Shown: positions 17,117 to 26,340, counted from the stretch's first letter. The stretch: 64,000 nucleotides of DNA from Lichenicola sp964236105 (GCA_964236105.1 CAXSBC010000001.1:505325-569324); one strand, 5' to 3'. The notes: a model not told the origin generated them from the sequence alone. Numbers and translations are program-made.

Positions 17117-18346
17117 ATGGACCTGCTCGCCAAGCTCGAGATCCTCGCCGACGCCGCGAAGTACGACGCCTCGTGCGCCTCCAGCGGCACCGAGACGCGC
17201 GACAGCCTCGGCGCCACCAAGGGGGTCGGCTCCACCGAGGGCATGGGGATCTGCCATGCCTATGCGCCGGACGGACGCTGCATCTCGCTGCTGAAGATCC
17301 TGCTGACCAACTTCTGCCTCTACGAATGCGCCTACTGCATCAACCGCCAGTCCTCCTCGGTGAAGCGGGCGCGCTTCACGGTCGACGAGGTGGTGCAGCT
17401 CACGCTCGGCTTCTACCGGCGCAACTGCATCGAGGGGCTGTTCCTGTCGTCGGGCATCATCCGCTCGCCCGACTACACCATGGAGCAGGTGATCGGCGTC
17501 GCCCGGACGCTGCGCGTCGAGCATGGCTTCCGCGGCTACATTCACCTCAAGACCATTCCCGACGCCGATCCGCTGCTGCTGGAGGAGGCCGGCAAGTGGG
17601 CCGACCGGCTGTCGATCAACGTCGAGCTGCCGACGGAAGGCGCGCTCAAGGACTATGCGCCGGAGAAGGACATGGGCGGCATCCGCCGCTCGATGGGCCG
17701 GATGCGGCTCGGCATCGATGCGGCACGCGAGAAGACCAGGGCCGGCGCCGCCAGGCCGCCGCGCTTCGCGCCGGCCGGACAGAGCACGCAGGTGATCGTC
17801 GGCGCCGACCCGAGCCCGGACCGCACCATCCTGCGCATGAGCAGCAACCTGTACGGCGCCTACGGCCTGCGCCGGGTGTACTATTCGGCCTTCAGCCCGA
17901 TCCCGGATGCGTCGTCGGTGCTGCCGATCAAGCCTGCGCCCTTGATGCGCGAGCACCGGCTGTATCAGGCGGACTGGCTGCTGCGGTTCTACGGCTTTGG
18001 CGTCGAGGAGCTGGCGACCGACGCCGCCGGCAACCTCGACCTGGTGCACGACCCCAAGCTCGCCTGGGCGCTGGAGAACCGGGCGATGTTCCCGGTCGAC
18101 GTCAACACCGCCGACCGGGAGACGCTGCTGCGCGTGCCGGGGCTGGGCGTGAAGTCGGTCGACCGCATCCTGCAGGTGCGCCGCCACCGGTCGCTGCGCA
18201 TGGAGGACCTGGCGCGGCTGCGGCTGTCGCTGGCCAAGATCTCGCCGTTCGTGGTGGCCCTCGACCATCGTCCGGCGCAGGAACTCGACAGCGCGCGCCT
18301 GTCGCAACGCCTGGCGCCGAAACCGAAGCAGCTCGCCCTGCTTTGA
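17117..18346 (+). CDS. Radical-SAM protein, putative DNA modification/repair partner of UdgX
   Basis: A 409-residue radical SAM enzyme with the cluster motif CLYECAYC (C-x3-C-x2-C) at about residue 75. It is preceded by KYDASCASSGTE and STEGMGICHAYAPDGRC and followed by LSSGIIRSPDYTMEQ and LSINVELPT, a set typical of the family annotated as putative DNA modification/repair radical SAM protein. The C-terminal segment VDVNTADRETLLRVPGLGVKSVDRI is a helix-hairpin-helix DNA-binding module. Start ATG 17117 matches the conserved MDLLAKLEILADAAKYDASC opening. Seven bases downstream begins the DUF4130-UdgX fusion, its usual partner. Confidence 0.88.
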   Translation: MDLLAKLEILADAAKYDASCASSGTETRDSLGATKGVGSTEGMGICHAYAPDGRCISLLKILLTNFCLYECAYCINRQSSSVKRARFTVDEVVQLTLGFYRRNCIEGLFLSSGIIRSPDYTMEQVIGVARTLRVEHGFRGYIHLKTIPDADPLLLEEAGKWADRLSINVELPTEGALKDYAPEKDMGGIRRSMGRMRLGIDAAREKTRAGAARPPRFAPAGQSTQVIVGADPSPDRTILRMSSNLYGAYGLRRVYYSAFSPIPDASSVLPIKPAPLMREHRLYQADWLLRFYGFGVEELATDAAGNLDLVHDPKLAWALENRAMFPVDVNTADRETLLRVPGLGVKSVDRILQVRRHRSLRMEDLARLRLSLAKISPFVVALDHRPAQELDSARLSQRLAPKPKQLALL

Positions 18347-18353
18347 GTGCGTC

Positions 18354-19823
18354 ATGAAGAGTGTCGTGCTGGCCCATCAGGTTGATTTCTCAGGCTGGCG
18401 CGACGCCGCGCGCCGGCTGGCGCTGGACGGGGTGGCGCCCGAACAGGTGCATTTCTCCGTGGGCGCCCCCGACGACCTGTTCGCGCAAGGCGCGGACAGC
18501 GAGGCGCCGGACGAGACCCAGGCCGCGCCGGCGGCAGGCAGCTTCAGCGTCTCGCGCGCGCTGGTAGAGCTGGCGCAGAGCGTGATCCAAGCGCACGAGC
18601 CGGAGCGGTTCGACCTGCTCTACGGCCTGGTCTGGCGCGCCCATCACGGCGAGCGGAAGATCACCGAGCTGGTGACCGACCTCGCGGTGCAGCGGGCGAT
18701 CCGGCTCGCCCAGTCGGTGCGCCGCGACACCCACAAGATGCGCGCCTTTCTGCGCTTCCGCGAGGTGCCGGAGCCGGACGGCAGCCGCTACGTCGCGTGG
18801 TTCGAGCCCGAGCACTACATCGTCGAGGCCAATGCCGACTTCTTCGCGCGCCGCTTCGCCACCATGATCTTCTCGATCCTGACGCCATACCGGAGCGTGC
18901 ACTGGACCGGCACCGCGCTGGAGTTCGGCCCGGGTGCTGATCCGTCCGAGGTGCCCGACGACGACGCGCTGGAACGCTACTGGCGCGCCTATTTCAGCGC
19001 CATCTTCAACCCGGCCCGGCTGAAGGTCTCGGCGATGACCTCGGAGATGCCCAAGAAGTACTGGCGCAACCTGCCCGAGGCGGCGGCGATCCCGGAGCTG
19101 ATCCGCAGCGCAGCCAGCCGCACCGAGACCATGCTGGAGACCCCCGCCACGGCACCCGAAGCGGCCGCGCGTCCGAAACGTGCCCCGAAGCCGGCACCCG
19201 TCGAGGCCGAGCCGGTGACCCCGGGCTCGCTGTCGGCGCTGGCCCGCGACGCGAGCGCCTGCCGGCGCTGCCATCTCTGGGAGCCGGCGACGCAGGTGGT
19301 GTTCGGCGAAGGGCCGGAGGATGCGCGGATGATGATGGTCGGCGAGCAGCCGGGCGACCAGGAGGATCTGGCCGGACGGCCGTTCATCGGGCCGGCCGGG
19401 CAGCTGCTGGACCGCGCGATCAAGGAGGCCGGCATCGACCGGCGCCAGGTCTATGTCACCAATGCGGTGAAGCACTTCAAGTTCGAGCCCCGCGGCAAGC
19501 GTCGCATCCATGCCAAGCCGGACCTGAGCGAGATCGGCGCCTGCTCGGTGTGGCTCGCCGAGGAGCGGCGCACGGTGAAGCCGGCGCTGGTGGTGATGCT
19601 GGGCGCCACCGCGGCGCGCGCCGTGCTGGGCCGGACCGTCACCATCTCGCGCGAGCGCTCGGTGCCGATCGCGCTGCCGGACACGTTTGGCAGCAACTCC
19701 CAGGGGCTGGTGACGATCCACCCCTCCTACCTGCTGCGCCTGCCGGACGAGGACGCCAAGCGGCGGGAATACGCCGCCTTCGTCGAGGACCTGAAGCAGG
19801 CTCGCTCGCTCATCGACGCCTGA
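18354..19823 (+). CDS. DUF4130-UdgX fusion, uracil-DNA cross-linking protein
   Basis: A 489-residue two-domain protein. Residues 1-265 are the radical-SAM-associated DUF4130 domain (FDLLYGLVWRAHHGERK, HKMRAFLRFREV, YVAWFEPEHYIVEANADFFARRF). After an Ala/Pro linker, residues 290-489 are a UdgX-type uracil-DNA glycosylase: SACRRCHLWEPATQ with a cluster-type CxxC, GEQPGDQEDLAGRPFIGPAG, KHFKFEPRGKRRIHAKP and TIHPSYLLR. The His in KRRIH (H386) is the residue that in UdgX becomes covalently linked to the abasic sugar, so it is expected to trap uracil sites in DNA irreversibly. Operonic with the radical SAM gene upstream. Confidence 0.9.
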   Translation: MKSVVLAHQVDFSGWRDAARRLALDGVAPEQVHFSVGAPDDLFAQGADSEAPDETQAAPAAGSFSVSRALVELAQSVIQAHEPERFDLLYGLVWRAHHGERKITELVTDLAVQRAIRLAQSVRRDTHKMRAFLRFREVPEPDGSRYVAWFEPEHYIVEANADFFARRFATMIFSILTPYRSVHWTGTALEFGPGADPSEVPDDDALERYWRAYFSAIFNPARLKVSAMTSEMPKKYWRNLPEAAAIPELIRSAASRTETMLETPATAPEAAARPKRAPKPAPVEAEPVTPGSLSALARDASACRRCHLWEPATQVVFGEGPEDARMMMVGEQPGDQEDLAGRPFIGPAGQLLDRAIKEAGIDRRQVYVTNAVKHFKFEPRGKRRIHAKPDLSEIGACSVWLAEERRTVKPALVVMLGATAARAVLGRTVTISRERSVPIALPDTFGSNSQGLVTIHPSYLLRLPDEDAKRREYAAFVEDLKQARSLIDA

Positions 19824-19985
19824 CGACCTGCACGCCCGCCCTGTCGGTCGTCTGCCGGCCGTCGGGCGGCATCGGCCAGTCTCCGCAACGCCTGCGACCG
19901 GACCCGGTGCTGCGCGGCGGCCGCCGTTCCTGGCCGCGATCCTCGTGGGCTAGGACGCGGGTCTGGCAGGCAGCACCTCGCCGTC

Positions 19986-20660
19986 CTAGCGCGCCACGAG
20001 CAGCCGGGCGATGGCGCACAGGTCCGGCGCCCGATGCTGCGGCGGCTCGAAGCAGGACGGGAACGAGGCCTCGGGCGACACGTAGCCGGTCTGCAGCCCG
20101 GCCGCCGCCGCGCCCTGGATGTCCCACGGATGCGAGGCGACCAGCATCAGCTCCGGCGGCGACACGCCGAGTCGGCCGGCAGCGGCGAGATACACCTCGG
20201 CGCGCGGCTTCGGCAGCCCGACCTCCTCGACCGACAGCACCGCGTCGAACAGCGGCGTCAGGCCGGCGCGCTCCAGCAGCGCCCGGGTGGTGGGAAGGCT
20301 GCCGTTGCTTAGCGCCAGGGTTTTCGCTCCCGCCTCGCGCAGGATCCCGAGCGCCTCCGCAGCACCGGGTCGCGGCAACAGCCAGCCCATGCCGGCGATC
20401 GCCATCTCGATCCGCGCCGGCGCGGGCGGCAGCCGGTGCTCGGCGAGCAGGACGCGCAGGTTGTCCTCCAGCACCTCGGCCATCGGCGCGAGCCGGCCGA
20501 TCGCGCCGAGCGCGAACAGGTCGCGCAGGGAGGCCGCGAACCATCGTTCCAGCGCATGCGCCGGCAGCCCGGCCGCCACCAGCAGCGGCCGCTGGCTTTC
20601 CAGCGAGAACAGGGTGCCGATCACGTCGAAGGCGACGGCGCGGGGCGTGGTAACGGTCAT
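19986..20660 (-). CDS. HAD hydrolase, haloacid dehalogenase type II-like
   Basis: A 224-residue HAD-superfamily hydrolase. AFDVIGTLF carries the nucleophilic aspartate, ALSNGS the second motif, LPKPRAEVYLAAAGRLGVSP the conserved lysine, and VASHPWDIQGAAAAGLQTGYV the acidic motif; the W-D-x-x-G-A arrangement is that of L-2-haloacid dehalogenases. Most such chromosomal copies act on unknown small phosphates or haloacids. It is last in the hpnL-hpnN operon, 90 bases after hpnN, so it may instead serve the lipid pathway. It does not show the lysine Schiff-base arrangement of phosphonoacetaldehyde hydrolase. Confidence 0.8.
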   Translation of the reverse strand: MTVTTPRAVAFDVIGTLFSLESQRPLLVAAGLPAHALERWFAASLRDLFALGAIGRLAPMAEVLEDNLRVLLAEHRLPPAPARIEMAIAGMGWLLPRPGAAEALGILREAGAKTLALSNGSLPTTRALLERAGLTPLFDAVLSVEEVGLPKPRAEVYLAAAGRLGVSPPELMLVASHPWDIQGAAAAGLQTGYVSPEASFPSCFEPPQHRAPDLCAIARLLVAR

Positions 20661-20750
20661 GGCGATGACGTGTCCTGCAAAGCGGCGGCCGAAGCATAGC
20701 CGTCCCCAGCCGGAACGCACCGCCCGGGCGGCGACCAGGCCCGGGACATG

Positions 20751-23345
20751 TCAGTCGCCCGCCCGGCGCTCCGGCAGCAGCGCCGGCTCGAGCACCATGG
20801 TCGCCACCAGCGTGGAGGCGAGACTGAGCAGCAGCAGCCGTCCCATGCTGGCGGTGCCCGGATGGTGGGAAGCCGCGAGCGAACCGAAGGCGGTGGCGGT
20901 GGTCAGGGCCGAGAACAGCACCGCGCGCGCCGTCGGCGAGCCGAGCGGCTGATGCAGCCCGTTGCGCCAGTTCATCACGAAATAGATGTTGAACGACACG
21001 CCGACGCCCAGCAGCAGCGGCAGGGCGATGATGTTGGCGAAGTTCAGCGGCTCGGGGATCAGCACCACCAGCAGCACGGTCAACAGCGCCGACAGCATCA
21101 GCGGCGCCAGCACCAGCGCCATGTGCGACAGGCGGCGCAGGAACACCAGCAGGATCAGCGCGATGGCGACCAGGGCGCTGACGGCGGCGATCGCAAAGGC
21201 CTGGACGATGGTGTTGGCGCTCTCCACGATGGTGACGGCAGCCCCCGCCGTATCCGGCCACACCGATCGGACCTGGCTGACGAAGTCGTGCAGCACCGCA
21301 TTGTCGTTCAGCGCGCCCTTCGGATGCACCTCCATGTGCGCCTGGCCGTCCGGCAGCAGGTAGTTCTCGCGGATCTGCTCGGGGATGTCGGCCTCCGTCG
21401 CCGGCCTGCTCACCGACAGCACCTCGCGAAGCTGGTCGAGCTGCATCGGCAGGAACCGGGTCAGCGCCGCATCGGCGGCCAGCAGCGTCGCGTCCGGGCT
21501 GGCACCGAGCGTGCGCAGCGCGGTCTCGATCCGGACCAGCGGGTCGGTGGCCGGCAGGGTCTTCACCACCGGCGCCAGATCCGACACGGTCTTGAGGGCG
21601 GCGGCCCGGATGGCGCCGGCATCGGGCCTGGCCAGCGGGTTCGCCACCACGATGGTCGGCAGCAGGATCTGCGCCGCATCCTGGATCGACGCCAGCTTGG
21701 CGGCCTGGTCGGTCGGCACGTAGCTGTCCAGATACAGCACGTCGTGCACCAGCGGCAGCGCCATCAGCTTGGGCACCAGCGCCCGCGCCGCCGCGAGATC
21801 GGGGGTCAGGATCTCGGCGCTGTAGGGCGAGGTCACCGGGTCCTTCATCAGCAGAGACAGGGTGCGCAGCGATTCCGAGTTCGGGTTCTTGGTGTGCAGC
21901 GGGTCGCCGTCGAAGCGCAGCAGCGGGATGCAGCCGGCGCCGGCCAGCGCCAGCACCGTGAAGCCCGCCAGGATCGGCACGCGGTGACGACGCACCGCCC
22001 GGTCGAACGGCCGCGCCCAGCCGAAGCCCATCTCGCCCACCAGCGGCTTCGGCCGGCACAGGGTCAGCAGGGCCGGCAGGATGGTGAGCGTGCAGGTGAA
22101 GGCGATCAGCATGCCGAAGCCGGCGATCAGCCCGAGCTGGGCCACGCCGACGAAGGCGGTGGGGGTGAAGGCGAGGAAGCCGGCGGCGGTGGCCAGCGAG
22201 GCGATCAGGATCTGCACCCCGGTCTCGCGGCCGGTCATCGCCAGCGCGGTCTCGTTGTCCGGGCGCGTGCCGTCGGCCAGGACCTGGGCGCGATAGCGGA
22301 CCGAGAACTGGATACCGAAATCCACCGCGATGCCCACGAACAGGACGGCGAACGCGACCGAGATCAGGTTCAGCCTGCCCACCACGACGGCCGCGAAGCC
22401 GGTGGTGAACAGCAGCCCGAGCATCAGCGTCACCAGGATCGGCACGATCACCCGCCAGGTGCGCACCGCCAGGATCAGCCACAGGCTGACCAGCACCAGC
22501 GAGCCGATCAGCCCCGCCACCATGCCCTGGGCGACGGTCGCGAACTCCTCGTCGTCCAGCGCCACCTGGCCGGTGAGGTAGACGCGGGCGTGGCCGGACC
22601 TGACGAACTCGAGCGTAGAGATCGCGTGCTTCATCACCGCGGTGGCAGCACCACCGGGCTGGAAGGAGCCGTAATCGAGACGCGGCTGGGTGACGACGAA
22701 CTGGTAGTGGCCGCCGAGCTCGCCGAGGGAGCCGGACAGCAGCCGCTGCCACGAGAGCGGCGTCGGGTGGCCGGCCGCGGCCTGCTCGAGGTTGGCCGCG
22801 AAGCCGTTGAGGGAGGCGGCGAAGCTCGTGAGGTTGGCCTGGCCGCGCGACACGCCCTCCCCAATCAGCGACAGCGCGCCGAACAGCCCGCGGGCGGACG
22901 GATCGGCGGCGAGCTGGCCCAGGAACGGCTGCGCGTCGATGGTCTTCTCGAGCAGGTCGTCCAGCGGCTTCGGCTCGAGGAACAGCAGGCCGTTCCTCTC
23001 CAGGTAGGGCACCTGGTCGGGCGTGCGGACGAGCTTGTAGTGCGCCGTGTCGGCCTTCAGCAGCGTTGCCAGCTGCCGTTCGGTGGCCGCGGCCTCTTCG
23101 GGGATGTCGCCCTCGATCACCGCGACCAGCTGGTCCTCGCCGTGCGGGAAATCCCGGATGAACTCGTTCTGGCGCTGCTTCCAGGGCAGCTTGGCGGAGA
23201 ACAGGCCACCGGTGTCGGTGGTGACGTTCAGCCAGGTTCGGGTGGCGAAAACGGCTCCCAGGGCGAGCAGCAGGGCGAGCAGGGAGACCAGGATCGCGCG
23301 GCGGGAACAGAACGCCGCGAGGTGGCCGAGAGAGATCGACAGCAC
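20751..23345 (-). CDS. hpnN: Hopanoid-associated RND transporter HpnN
   Basis: About 864 residues, an MMPL/RND inner-membrane exporter that in Rhodopseudomonas moves hopanoids to the outer membrane. The first helix (AILVSLLALLLALGAVFA) leads to VTTDTGGLFSAKLPWKQRQ, the HpnN-type opening. The first membrane half contains SVAFAVLFVGIAVDFGIQFSVRY with intramembrane aspartates, and the second half repeats this with NIIALPLLLGVGVSFNIYFVMNW, where the proton-relay acid is replaced by Ser/Asn. A large periplasmic domain lies between. Likely GTG start at 23345, just after an AGAGGAGG site; the CDP-alcohol transferase stop is eight bases upstream. Confidence 0.85.
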   Translation of the reverse strand: MLSISLGHLAAFCSRRAILVSLLALLLALGAVFATRTWLNVTTDTGGLFSAKLPWKQRQNEFIRDFPHGEDQLVAVIEGDIPEEAAATERQLATLLKADTAHYKLVRTPDQVPYLERNGLLFLEPKPLDDLLEKTIDAQPFLGQLAADPSARGLFGALSLIGEGVSRGQANLTSFAASLNGFAANLEQAAAGHPTPLSWQRLLSGSLGELGGHYQFVVTQPRLDYGSFQPGGAATAVMKHAISTLEFVRSGHARVYLTGQVALDDEEFATVAQGMVAGLIGSLVLVSLWLILAVRTWRVIVPILVTLMLGLLFTTGFAAVVVGRLNLISVAFAVLFVGIAVDFGIQFSVRYRAQVLADGTRPDNETALAMTGRETGVQILIASLATAAGFLAFTPTAFVGVAQLGLIAGFGMLIAFTCTLTILPALLTLCRPKPLVGEMGFGWARPFDRAVRRHRVPILAGFTVLALAGAGCIPLLRFDGDPLHTKNPNSESLRTLSLLMKDPVTSPYSAEILTPDLAAARALVPKLMALPLVHDVLYLDSYVPTDQAAKLASIQDAAQILLPTIVVANPLARPDAGAIRAAALKTVSDLAPVVKTLPATDPLVRIETALRTLGASPDATLLAADAALTRFLPMQLDQLREVLSVSRPATEADIPEQIRENYLLPDGQAHMEVHPKGALNDNAVLHDFVSQVRSVWPDTAGAAVTIVESANTIVQAFAIAAVSALVAIALILLVFLRRLSHMALVLAPLMLSALLTVLLVVLIPEPLNFANIIALPLLLGVGVSFNIYFVMNWRNGLHQPLGSPTARAVLFSALTTATAFGSLAASHHPGTASMGRLLLLSLASTLVATMVLEPALLPERRAGD

Positions 23346-23353
23346 AGCCTCCT

Positions 23354-23989
23354 CTAGGCCGGCAGGCGCGAGGTGGAGCGGGTCGGCAGCCGCAGCAGCC
23401 GCAGCCAGATGATGCCGGCCATGATGCTGGTTCCGGCCGCGGCCCCGACCAGGATCGGCAGCAGCAGCCCGGCCCAGGCCGCCGGGCCGAGCAGATAGAG
23501 CGCGTCGTCGGGATGGAAGCCCCACGCCCCGGACATGATGCGCTCGTCGGGAACGCGCGCCTCGTAGCGCTCGGACATCCAGTTGCAGCCGAACATCGCG
23601 GCGGATGCGACGAGGCCAAGCGCCAGCGGCCAGTCATGCAGGGGATGCCCGAGGAACCGGGTCCGCGTCAGGCCGATGCCGACGGCCAGGAAGAACAGGC
23701 AGTTGATGCCGTTATCGACCAGGTAGTCATAGCGATGACCGCCGGGGCTCATCATGTCGCCGATGCGGGCGAGCTCGCCGTCGGCGCGGTCGAGAAACGC
23801 GGACACCACCCAGAGCAGGCCGCCCCAGAACAGCAGGAGCTGACGGTCGGCATGCAGGGCCAGGCAGAGGCAGGCGCCGAGGCCGGTCAGCAGCCGCAGC
23901 GTCGTCAGGTGGTTCGGCCTGACCCCGGTGCCGATCAGGGGCCGCACGACGAGGCGGGCGAGGCGATGGGTCCAGGTGTCGTTGTTCAA
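23354..23989 (-). CDS. CDP-alcohol phosphatidyltransferase family protein
   Basis: A 211-residue membrane enzyme joining a CDP-activated lipid or alcohol to an alcohol acceptor. The complete active-site pattern D-x2-D-G-x2-A-R-x8-G-x3-D-x3-D is present (DRADGELAR at about residues 73-81, then GHRYDYLVD), with five or six hydrophobic helices. Starts with TTG 23989, whose codon overlaps the hpnL stop (TTGA) and is preceded by GGAGA, so the odd start is well supported. Its place between hpnL and hpnN suggests it makes a lipid head group handled by those proteins; substrate unknown. Confidence 0.85.
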   Translation of the reverse strand: MNNDTWTHRLARLVVRPLIGTGVRPNHLTTLRLLTGLGACLCLALHADRQLLLFWGGLLWVVSAFLDRADGELARIGDMMSPGGHRYDYLVDNGINCLFFLAVGIGLTRTRFLGHPLHDWPLALGLVASAAMFGCNWMSERYEARVPDERIMSGAWGFHPDDALYLLGPAAWAGLLLPILVGAAAGTSIMAGIIWLRLLRLPTRSTSRLPA

Positions 23990-25047
23990 GACGCATCTCC
24001 ATATTCGAGAGCGGCCTCCTGGGCGGCCTCCCGCGAGTGTCCCGGCCGGGCAGCCGGCCGGACGTCGCCTGTTCCACGATCCGGCAGGCGCGACCAGTGC
24101 CGGTCGAGCCACTGCCAGGCCGCCAGGGCAGGCAGGCCGAGCGCGATCTCGCGCAGCCGCTTGATCAGGGCCAGCGCGATCGACACCGCCGGCGGCACGC
24201 CGAACAGGCTGCCGATCACCACGAAACCGCCCTCGGACACCCCGAGGGCGCCGGGAACCACGAAGCCGGCCGCCTTGACCGCCTGGCCGAGGCTCTCGAT
24301 CACCAGCCCGGTGCCGAGCCCGCGATCGGCGCCCAGGACATGCAGCGCCAGGCACACCTCGACGGCGCCGAGCAGCCAGGACACCGACTGGTGGCAGGCG
24401 GCGCGTACGAGCTGTCGCGGCGCCTTGTAGAGCGCCAGCAGCGCCTCGTGCAGGCCCTGGATCTCCGCCATGCCCTGCCAGCCGAACCGGGCGGCGAGCT
24501 TCATCAGCCCGGTCTCGATCAGGCGCGCGAGCCCGAACCACTGGCTGGCCATGAAGGCCACGCCGATCAGCACGCCGGCGCCGATGCCGCTCACCACCTC
24601 GTCGGTGACGCGGCTGCGGCCGAGCAGGTGCAGCAGCAGCAGCAGGCCGGCGACGGTGAACAGGATCTGGGTCAGCATCTCCATGGTCAGGTCGCCCACC
24701 GTGCCGGCGGTGGCACGCGCCAGCGGCACGCCGCGGCGGCGCAGCAGCCGGACCACGGCGAACTCGCCGCCGACCTGGGCCACGGGAAGCAGGTTGTTCA
24801 CGCCCTCGCGTATCCAGCGCAGGATCATGAAGTCGAGCACCGACGGACGCGGCGCGGCAGTGCCGGCGATGGCGCGCCAGCCCAGGGCCGAGAACAGCAC
24901 CTGCACGAGATGGAAGCCCATGACCAGCAGGATGCCCCAGCCGGCCTGCTGCAGCAGCGCCAGCACGTGGCCGAGGCCGAACCGTGCCAGCAGCCAGATC
25001 GCCAGGCCCGCGCCGAGGATGCCGCCGATCAGGGTAAGCAGCTTCAT
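23986..25047 (-). CDS. hpnL: HpnL-like / lysylphosphatidylglycerol-synthase transmembrane family protein
   Basis: About 353 residues with eight or so membrane helices of the UPF0104/LPG-synthase-TM fold, starting MKLLTLIGGILGAGLAIWLL. The conserved segments GREGVNNLLPVAQVGGEF-like (WIREGVNNLLPVAQVGGEF) and VPGALGVSEGGFVVIG are the family signature. It has no aminoacyl-transferase domain, so it is not a lysyl-PG synthase; proteins of this type are thought to flip or transport lipids. First gene of a minus-strand operon with a CDP-alcohol phosphatidyltransferase, hpnN and a HAD hydrolase. ATG 25047 chosen because the 13 residues before it look non-coding. Confidence 0.82.
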   Translation of the reverse strand: MKLLTLIGGILGAGLAIWLLARFGLGHVLALLQQAGWGILLVMGFHLVQVLFSALGWRAIAGTAAPRPSVLDFMILRWIREGVNNLLPVAQVGGEFAVVRLLRRRGVPLARATAGTVGDLTMEMLTQILFTVAGLLLLLHLLGRSRVTDEVVSGIGAGVLIGVAFMASQWFGLARLIETGLMKLAARFGWQGMAEIQGLHEALLALYKAPRQLVRAACHQSVSWLLGAVEVCLALHVLGADRGLGTGLVIESLGQAVKAAGFVVPGALGVSEGGFVVIGSLFGVPPAVSIALALIKRLREIALGLPALAAWQWLDRHWSRLPDRGTGDVRPAARPGHSREAAQEAALEYGDAS

Positions 25048-25191
25048 GGGGAGATCCAGTCGCGCAGGGAGGCCGTTCCGTCCCAAAGTGCTGGCAGTAC
25101 GGCCGGCGTTGAGGCAGGGAGGGCCTGCTGTTGGTCCCGACCTGCTTCAGGCGCGGGACGTCGCCGCACCATGTAACGGACGGACCCGGCC

Positions 25192-26340
25192 TTGAGAACC
25201 ACGAACCAGCCTCCCCCGCCCCGGACCCTGCTTTTGACCCCTGGACCGTTGACGACGAGCGACACCACGCGGGCGGCGCTGGCGCGGGACTGGGGATCGC
25301 GCGACGACGACTTCGTGGCACTGACGACGCGGCTGCGGACGCGGCTGGCGGCACTCGCCGGCGGTTCGGCCAGCCACGAGGCGGTGCTGCTGGCGGGCAG
25401 CGGCACCTTCGCGGTTGAGGCGGCGCTGCAGACCCTGATCCCGCGCGACGGGCGGGCGCTGCTGCTGGTGAACGGCGCCTACGGACGCCGGATGGCGGAA
25501 ATGCTGGCCCGACTCGGACGCGATCATGTGGTGCGCGAATGGCCCGAGGATCAGGCGGTCGAGCCCGAGCTGGTCGACCGGCTGCTGGACCGGGACCGGT
25601 CGATCACCGACGTGGCGTTGGTGCATTGCGAGACCACCAGCGGCCTGCTCAACCCGCTCGACGCGCTGGCCGGGATCGTGCGGCGGCACGGACGGCGGCT
25701 GCTGGTGGATGCGATGAGCAGCTTCGGGGTGTTGCCGATCGAGGCGGCGCGGCTGGGGCTGACGGCGGTGATGGCGTCGTCGAACAAGGGGCTGGAAGGG
25801 GTGCCGGGGATCGCCTTCGTGATCGTCGAGAGCCAGCACCTGGCCGCCTGCCAGGGACAGGCGGTCAGCCTCAGCCTGGATCTGGTGGAGCAGGCCAGGG
25901 GGTTCCGGCGCAACGGCCAGTGGCGGTTCACGCCGCCGGTGCAGGTGGCGGCGGCCCTCGATGCGGCACTGGATCAGCTCGCGGCGGAAGGCGGGGTGGC
26001 GGCCCGCGGCGCGCGCTACCGGCGGCTGCACCGGATGCTGGTGGACGGCATGGCCGGGTTCGGGTTCGAGACCTACCTGGCGCCGGCGCTGCAGGCGCCG
26101 GTCATCGTGACGTTCCACGATCCGGGCGCGCCGTTCGCGTTCGAGGCGTTCTATGCCGCACTGCAGGCGGAAGGGATCGTGATCTATCCCGGCAAGCTGA
26201 CGCGGGCGCCGAGCTTCCGGATCGGCTGCATGGGTGCGATCGACGAGGCGGACATGCGGCGCGCGCTCGAGACCATCGGGCGCGTGTGCGAGCACGCCGG
26301 CCTCGACCTCATCGTTCGCGGCCGCTGCGGGACAGGCTGA
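25192..26340 (+). CDS. phnW: PhnW-like class V aminotransferase (2-aminoethylphosphonate-pyruvate type)
   Basis: A 382-residue PLP enzyme. LLLTPGPLTTSDTTRAAL is the characteristic PhnW N-terminus, followed by LLAGSGTFAVEAAL, VHCETTSGLLNPL, LVDAMSSFGVLPI and the PLP lysine in SSNKGLEGVPG; the C-terminus has IVIYPGKLTRAPSFRIGCMG. PhnW moves the amino group between 2-aminoethylphosphonate and pyruvate, in either synthesis or breakdown. Frame opens with TTG 25192 and has GTG or TTG options before the conserved TPGPL block, so the start is uncertain. Divergent from the hpnL operon with a 145-base spacer. Confidence 0.85.
   Translation: MRTTNQPPPPRTLLLTPGPLTTSDTTRAALARDWGSRDDDFVALTTRLRTRLAALAGGSASHEAVLLAGSGTFAVEAALQTLIPRDGRALLLVNGAYGRRMAEMLARLGRDHVVREWPEDQAVEPELVDRLLDRDRSITDVALVHCETTSGLLNPLDALAGIVRRHGRRLLVDAMSSFGVLPIEAARLGLTAVMASSNKGLEGVPGIAFVIVESQHLAACQGQAVSLSLDLVEQARGFRRNGQWRFTPPVQVAAALDAALDQLAAEGGVAARGARYRRLHRMLVDGMAGFGFETYLAPALQAPVIVTFHDPGAPFAFEAFYAALQAEGIVIYPGKLTRAPSFRIGCMGAIDEADMRRALETIGRVCEHAGLDLIVRGRCGTG

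Noticed and set aside
19986..20660. HAD protein as phosphonoacetaldehyde hydrolase partner of PhnW
   Set aside because: Motifs are those of haloacid dehalogenase type II; the PhnX lysine arrangement is missing.
20748..23357. 869-codon plus-strand frame opposite hpnN
   Set aside because: Composition is a Gln/His/Arg shadow, and the opposite strand encodes an unmistakable RND transporter.
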